Shown: positions 32,801-35,340 of the stretch, in pieces | Numbering within the stretch: position 1 is the stretch's first letter | Layout of the letters: each line of letters opens with the position of its first letter | Assembly (NCBI RefSeq): GCF_000003605.2 | Contig: NW_003134348.1 | Coordinates: 44,352-79,691, forward strand | Origin: Saccoglossus kowalevskii | Taxonomy: Eukaryota > Hemichordata > Enteropneusta > Harrimaniidae | Length of the DNA: 35,340 nucleotides | Direction of reading: 5' to 3' | Position numbers and translations under genes: made by a program | Notes under the pieces: model-generated | What the model saw: only the letters and a program-made list of their open reading frames with translations | What the model was told of the DNA's origin: nothing | Database searches by the model: none

Positions 32801-34396
32801 TAGCTGAAATAAAACCATTACTTACCCTAGAAGGTCCCCTAGTAGACTGTCCTATCTGAGATAAAGACATTACTTACCCTAGAAGCTCCTCTAGTGGACT
32901 GTCTTAACTGAGATAAAGACATTACTTACCCTAGAAGGTCCCCTAGTAGACTGTCCTATCTGAGATAAAGACATTACTTACCCTAGATGGTCCTCTAGTA
33001 GCCTGTCGTAGCTTAGATAAAGCCATTTCTTGTGCTGCATCTAATTGTGTATCCTACAATAAAAGAAATTGAGAAGATTATCAAGATATTTTGACAAGCA
33101 AAAGTGCTAAAAACACATGTGTCGAAGCCATCGTTTTGAACATTTCTACCAAGAGATAATATACATATACAGAATATCTTTAGAAAACATGCCCTCTACA
33201 GTTGTATCTCACCTGTACTTTCTTTTTTCCATTTTGTACCACGTTTATATTAGGGGGAGATTTAGATGTTGGAGACAACTGGGTAAGGCTCTTCTTTCGA
33301 TCTTTCACACCTCTTCTTTTGTTAGTATTACACTGATAACAAAACCAGTGTTGCTGACCATCAATCATAGTACAACTTCCAACTGACAGAAGACACAGTG
33401 TATGATAGGCATGACCACAACTAAAAAAAAAAAGAACAAGTATTTAGTAGAGAATGCATTTTTAATGCAATTTTTTTTCAATTCAACTGAAAATGTAAAT
33501 AAATCTTGTGTCGACCAGTCACAGGTACCATAGTAGTTGTCGCATCAGACTCATGATCGGTAGACCCAAGTTCAAATCCTACCTTAGGCTGAACATCAAA
33601 GGGTCGACCCCAACCCTGGGTGAGTGTGCCACAGACTCAATGGGAAGGCCAATTCCACTGGCCGTGATTCATTCACTAACGAATGCGACTTTGGGGGAAC
33701 CTTGGTTAAGGTCCGCAGGTGCTTGTGTTCGACCGGGCCTGGTTGACGCCAGGATAGCGCATTACAAATTGCCATTTGACAGAGAGATGGCCACACAGCC
33801 CTGTCATGTAGTCCCAAACAGGAAATGACTTCTGTGGCAAAATGCACTATGTGTTGTCACTAGCACTTGCAATTTGCACATACGCAAAAAAAGTCAGGAG
33901 AGACAACAGTGACACTCAATGTCCGGAACTGTCGCCTGGCACAAAAAATATTTAAAAAAAAAAAAAAATTATGTATGTCACATGATCCAGGAGATTGCAA
34001 AAAATAATATATGTATGTCACATGATCCAGGAGATTGTGATAGCCAAGGCTCTATTGTTAAACAGCAAGTGGTCCCATTTATAACATACACAGAATAAAT
34101 TATCAATTCCTCTAAATTTTCTAATCAGGACTCACTGTGGTGACCCATAATCCCCAAAATGCACCAATCGCAATCAAAAGTGAATGTCATGTGACAGAGC
34201 TTAACCAATCAAAGTCATTAATTGTTACTTACCTGAATATACACACAGATTGCTGATCCTGGTCAGTATGTGGTTTACTGCATACATGGCAATTGTCGTC
34301 TTTGGCTGCCAATCCTTTATTGACTGCCATCGTTAAATTTACCAAAGATCCATGTAAATCATGATTCAATAAGTTATTGGTAGTCTTTAATAAAGT
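29721..34396 (-). CDS. VPS8: VPS8, C-terminal four exons (RING finger and tail); 5' part outside the window or not found
   Basis: VPS8 is the CORVET-specific subunit that, with the class C core, tethers Rab5-positive early endosomes. The joined exons give 194 residues and a stop. TLLKTTNNLLNHDLHGSLVN leads into a RING-H2-like finger: CHVC, then CGHAYHTLC, then CYQC. A basic Ser/Lys/Pro-rich linker follows, then LDAAQEMALSKLRQATRGPSR and LAILSELSRANRS, and a tail ending DTSLE. Order and motifs match the C terminus of animal VPS8, including the conserved R-G-x-S-R-L-A-x-L-x-E-L-S segment, which is split here by an intron. All phases agree (0, 2, 0, 0). The upstream WD40 and helical parts lie beyond the right edge; a possible exon ending near 34,702 was tested and fails by frame. 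The last intron (about 3.1 kb) is filled with an array derived from the preceding exon. Confidence 0.93.
30061..31397 (-). repeat. 52-bp exon/donor minisatellite, block 1 (about 25 units), VPS8 last intron
   Basis: Each unit, read on the minus strand, carries a copy of the 3' part of VPS8 exon C (TTTATCTCAGCTAAGACAG then TCTACTAGAGGACC, TTCTAGG) followed by the donor GTAAGTAAT. Plus-strand landmarks are ATTACTTACCCT and GACTGTCTTAGCTGAGATAA at about 52-bp spacing. About four of five units keep the donor GT (as GTAAGT, GTAGGT or GTGAGT). One unit near 30,490-30,505 is shortened, at the start of a duplicated multi-unit segment. Confidence 0.95.
31398..32286. mobile_element. Insertion of unknown type splitting the array, with internal repeats and a terminal hairpin
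   Basis: About 0.9 kb unrelated to the 52-bp units. Two good copies and two degenerate ones of a roughly 290-bp monomer are visible, with landmarks AATTTGAACATAATNAGTC, GAGATATGGCACTAGA, AAAATGGCCGCCAG and TTCGGCCATTTTGAAT. The left end has CAGTCCCTGTTAG (31,407) and the right end AAACAGGGAC (32,267-32,284), an inverted pair. The right end also folds on itself (GTCCCCGTTT...GGAC-TGC-GTCC...AAACAGGGAC). AAGCCA occurs in the array sequence on both sides and may be part of a target duplication. No coding capacity. Confidence 0.7.
32287..32981 (-). repeat. 52-bp exon/donor minisatellite, block 2 (about 13 units), adjoining exon C
   Basis: Same unit as block 1 and continuous with exon C at 32,982. 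A 104-bp dimer (one unit with CCCCTAGTAGACTGTCCTATC, one with CTCTAGTAGCCTGTC) is repeated about three times between 32,597 and 32,860. In the dimer, one unit has TTCCCCT instead of TTACCCT on the plus strand, which destroys its donor GT. Confidence 0.95.
32982..33053 (-). CDS. VPS8: VPS8 exon C (24 codons), source of the intronic array
   Basis: 72 nt and too short for an open-frame search. The acceptor is TTTCTTTTATTGTAG and the donor TCTAGG|GTAAGTAAT, phase 0. It encodes DTQLDAAQEMALSKLRQATRGPSR (given here as DTQLDAAQEM plus ALSKLRQATRGPSR). It joins in frame to LAILSELS in the next exon. The last 40 or so bases plus the donor are the template of the 52-bp repeats that follow. Confidence 0.92.
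33213..33420 (-). CDS. VPS8: VPS8 exon B (second half of the RING)
   Basis: 208 nt. A very T-rich acceptor ends TTTTTTTTAG; the donor is CAG|GTGAGA, phase 0. It encodes CGHAYHTLCLLSVGSC, the last Cys pair in WFCYQCNTNK, then the basic linker KRRGVKDRKKSLTQLSPTS. Confidence 0.92.
33505..33971 (+). mobile_element. tRNA-derived SINE, nearly full length, in a VPS8 intron
   Basis: A tRNA-like head holds an A-box-like CATAGTAGTTGTCGCATCAG and a B-box AGTTCAAATCC (near 33,571). A body of about 370 bp contains CTTTGGGGGAACCTTGGTTA and GTCCGCAGGTGCTTGTG. The tail is GTGACACTCAATGTCCGG and AACTGTCGCCTGGCAC followed by an A-rich run. Related copies at 27,960 and 6,705 confirm a dispersed family. The plus-strand 106-codon frame inside is a by-product of the SINE. 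Confidence 0.85.
33968..34050. repeat. Two-copy tandem duplication after the SINE
   Basis: TATGTATGTCACATGATCC followed by AGGAGATTG occurs at about 33,971 and again at about 34,011, separated by an A-rich spacer. A target duplication of the SINE is unlikely because both copies are on the same side. Confidence 0.85.
34233..34396 (-). CDS. VPS8: VPS8 exon A (first VPS8 exon in the window)
   Basis: 164 nt. The acceptor is TTTTCGTTACAG and the donor TTCAG|GTAAGT, phase 2. It encodes TLLKTTNNLLNHDLHGSLVN and AAKDDNCHVCSKPHTDQDQQ, giving the first Cys pair of the RING. Confidence 0.92.
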
Positions 34397-35090
34397 CTGT
34401 AACGAAAACAATGTAGAAAAACATTTTCTTGATACAAGAATTGTTTAATATGTAAAATGATTTATTACTTAAAATATTAATGATTTTTTCCATGAAAACA
34501 TGCTTTATTTTGTCATTGATTCACTTCAACATTGTGCCTCTCCCACAGCAATGAATTATTAATTTATGTTAAGTTTTTACTGTCATGTAATACTTAAATG
34601 CCATGTATCACTGCGAATACATTCATTGTTATTCACAGCCAAATGTTAAACTGTTCATAAACAAATTTACCAGTAAATAAATCACATCACATTTTGACTT
34701 ACCTAATGACTGACTTTAGTTCTGATCATTTTCACAGTCAGTGGTAACCCATGACAACAAACTAGTACAATCTACTCCCACATTTAATACATTCACCATG
34801 ACAACATACCATTTTATAATTATGGAAACTAATATATATCATTTGCTAAATGTAACCCACTAATATGAGTCACTTTCCACTAAATATATTCACTAAACCC
34901 ACTATTGATCATTACCTTACTCATATCCTACCCACATAGAAAATGTAAAACACCGTAATATTGTTATCACCATCAGCATTAATCTCACTCAACACGCCCT
35001 TGATCTCCTCTCCTCTCCACCCAAGTGAACACCACTAATTTCCCTCCCTTCTAGGCAAATTTAACAGCACAGCCCACCTACTCACCCACA
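34397..35090. other. VPS8: Non-coding, presumably VPS8 intron
   Basis: AT-rich and without a supportable exon. A donor-like CATTAG|GTAAGTC on the minus strand near 34,702 was considered, but the frame required by the next exon (phase 0) would end in TAG. Confidence 0.5.
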
Positions 35091-35139
35091 ACACCAACTC
35101 ACCCAATTAAGGCCCTTAATGTCTTCCCACATTCACTAC

Positions 35140-35340
35140 ACAACACAACCCCACCCACTCACTCCACCCACTCACTCAACCCTATACCCCATCCTTCCTA
35201 CACTCACTCCACCCACCCACTCACTCAACCCTATACCCCATCCTTCCTACACTCACTCCACAACCCACCCACCCACTCACCCTATACCCCATCCTTCCTA
35301 CACTCACTCCACCCACTCACTCCACCCTATACCCCATCCT
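35140..35340. repeat. C/A-rich minisatellite running off the window end
   Basis: Units of about 50 bp built from CCCTATACCCCATCCTTCC and TACACTCACTCCACCCA, at least four copies at about 35,180, 35,230, 35,279 and 35,326. The preceding 150 bp is a degenerate CACCCACT-rich tract. One strand is strongly C-rich. Confidence 0.88.

Noticed and set aside
30061-33030. CRISPR-like regular repeat array
   Set aside because: There are no unique spacers. The 52-bp units are contiguous copies of a VPS8 exon end and donor, and the genome is eukaryotic.
33508-33847. 106- and 83-codon frames on opposite strands
   Set aside because: Both lie entirely inside the SINE in a VPS8 intron.
34690-34760. Possible further VPS8 exon ending at a GTAAGT donor
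   Set aside because: The next exon needs phase 0, and in that frame the candidate ends with TAG.

Overview
This window is nuclear DNA of a metazoan, most likely a marine invertebrate (hemichordate, cephalochordate and lophotrochozoan are all possible; the sequence does not decide between them). The evidence is spliced genes with canonical GT-AG introns, animal-specific families (BBOX1, VPS8, a Golgi-type sulfotransferase, an HYR domain), a tRNA-derived SINE, MITEs and minisatellites. Every gene I can support is on the minus strand. Long stretches between them are non-coding.

Layout. 1-6.7 kb holds no recognisable gene, only MITE remnants, homopolymers and small repeats. 6.7-7.5 kb is a cluster of a decayed SINE and TTAA-type MITEs. 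7,968-9,294 is the main coding exon of a carbohydrate-type sulfotransferase whose 5' exon I cannot place. 9.4-16.7 kb has no gene but carries MITEs, short hairpins and an interspersed repeat. 16.7-17.35 kb resembles a solo LTR, and next to it (17,427-17,567) is a lone half-HYR-domain exon. 17.6-21.1 kb is AT-rich and empty. 21,110-25,548 is a complete five-exon gamma-butyrobetaine dioxygenase gene (382 codons; all splice phases close). Its introns hold TTAA MITEs and two minisatellites that flank exon 3. 25.6-29.3 kb is non-coding with one SINE fragment. 29,721-34,396 holds the last four coding exons of VPS8 (CORVET subunit; RING-type zinc finger and C-terminal tail). 35.1 kb to the end is a C/A-rich minisatellite.

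The most striking structure is in the last intron of VPS8. About 38 tandem copies of a 52-bp unit fill it. Each unit copies the 3' part of the preceding VPS8 exon together with its 5' splice site, so the intron is an expanded exon/donor junction with dozens of potential decoy donors. One copy about 470 bp from the exon differs from it at 1 of 40 bases, while the adjacent copy is more divergent. The array is split by an unrelated roughly 0.9-kb repeat element ending in a hairpin.

The genes do not form a pathway. BBOX1 makes carnitine, VPS8 tethers early endosomes, and the sulfotransferase modifies glycans; their adjacency carries no functional message. No new defence or enzyme system is visible.
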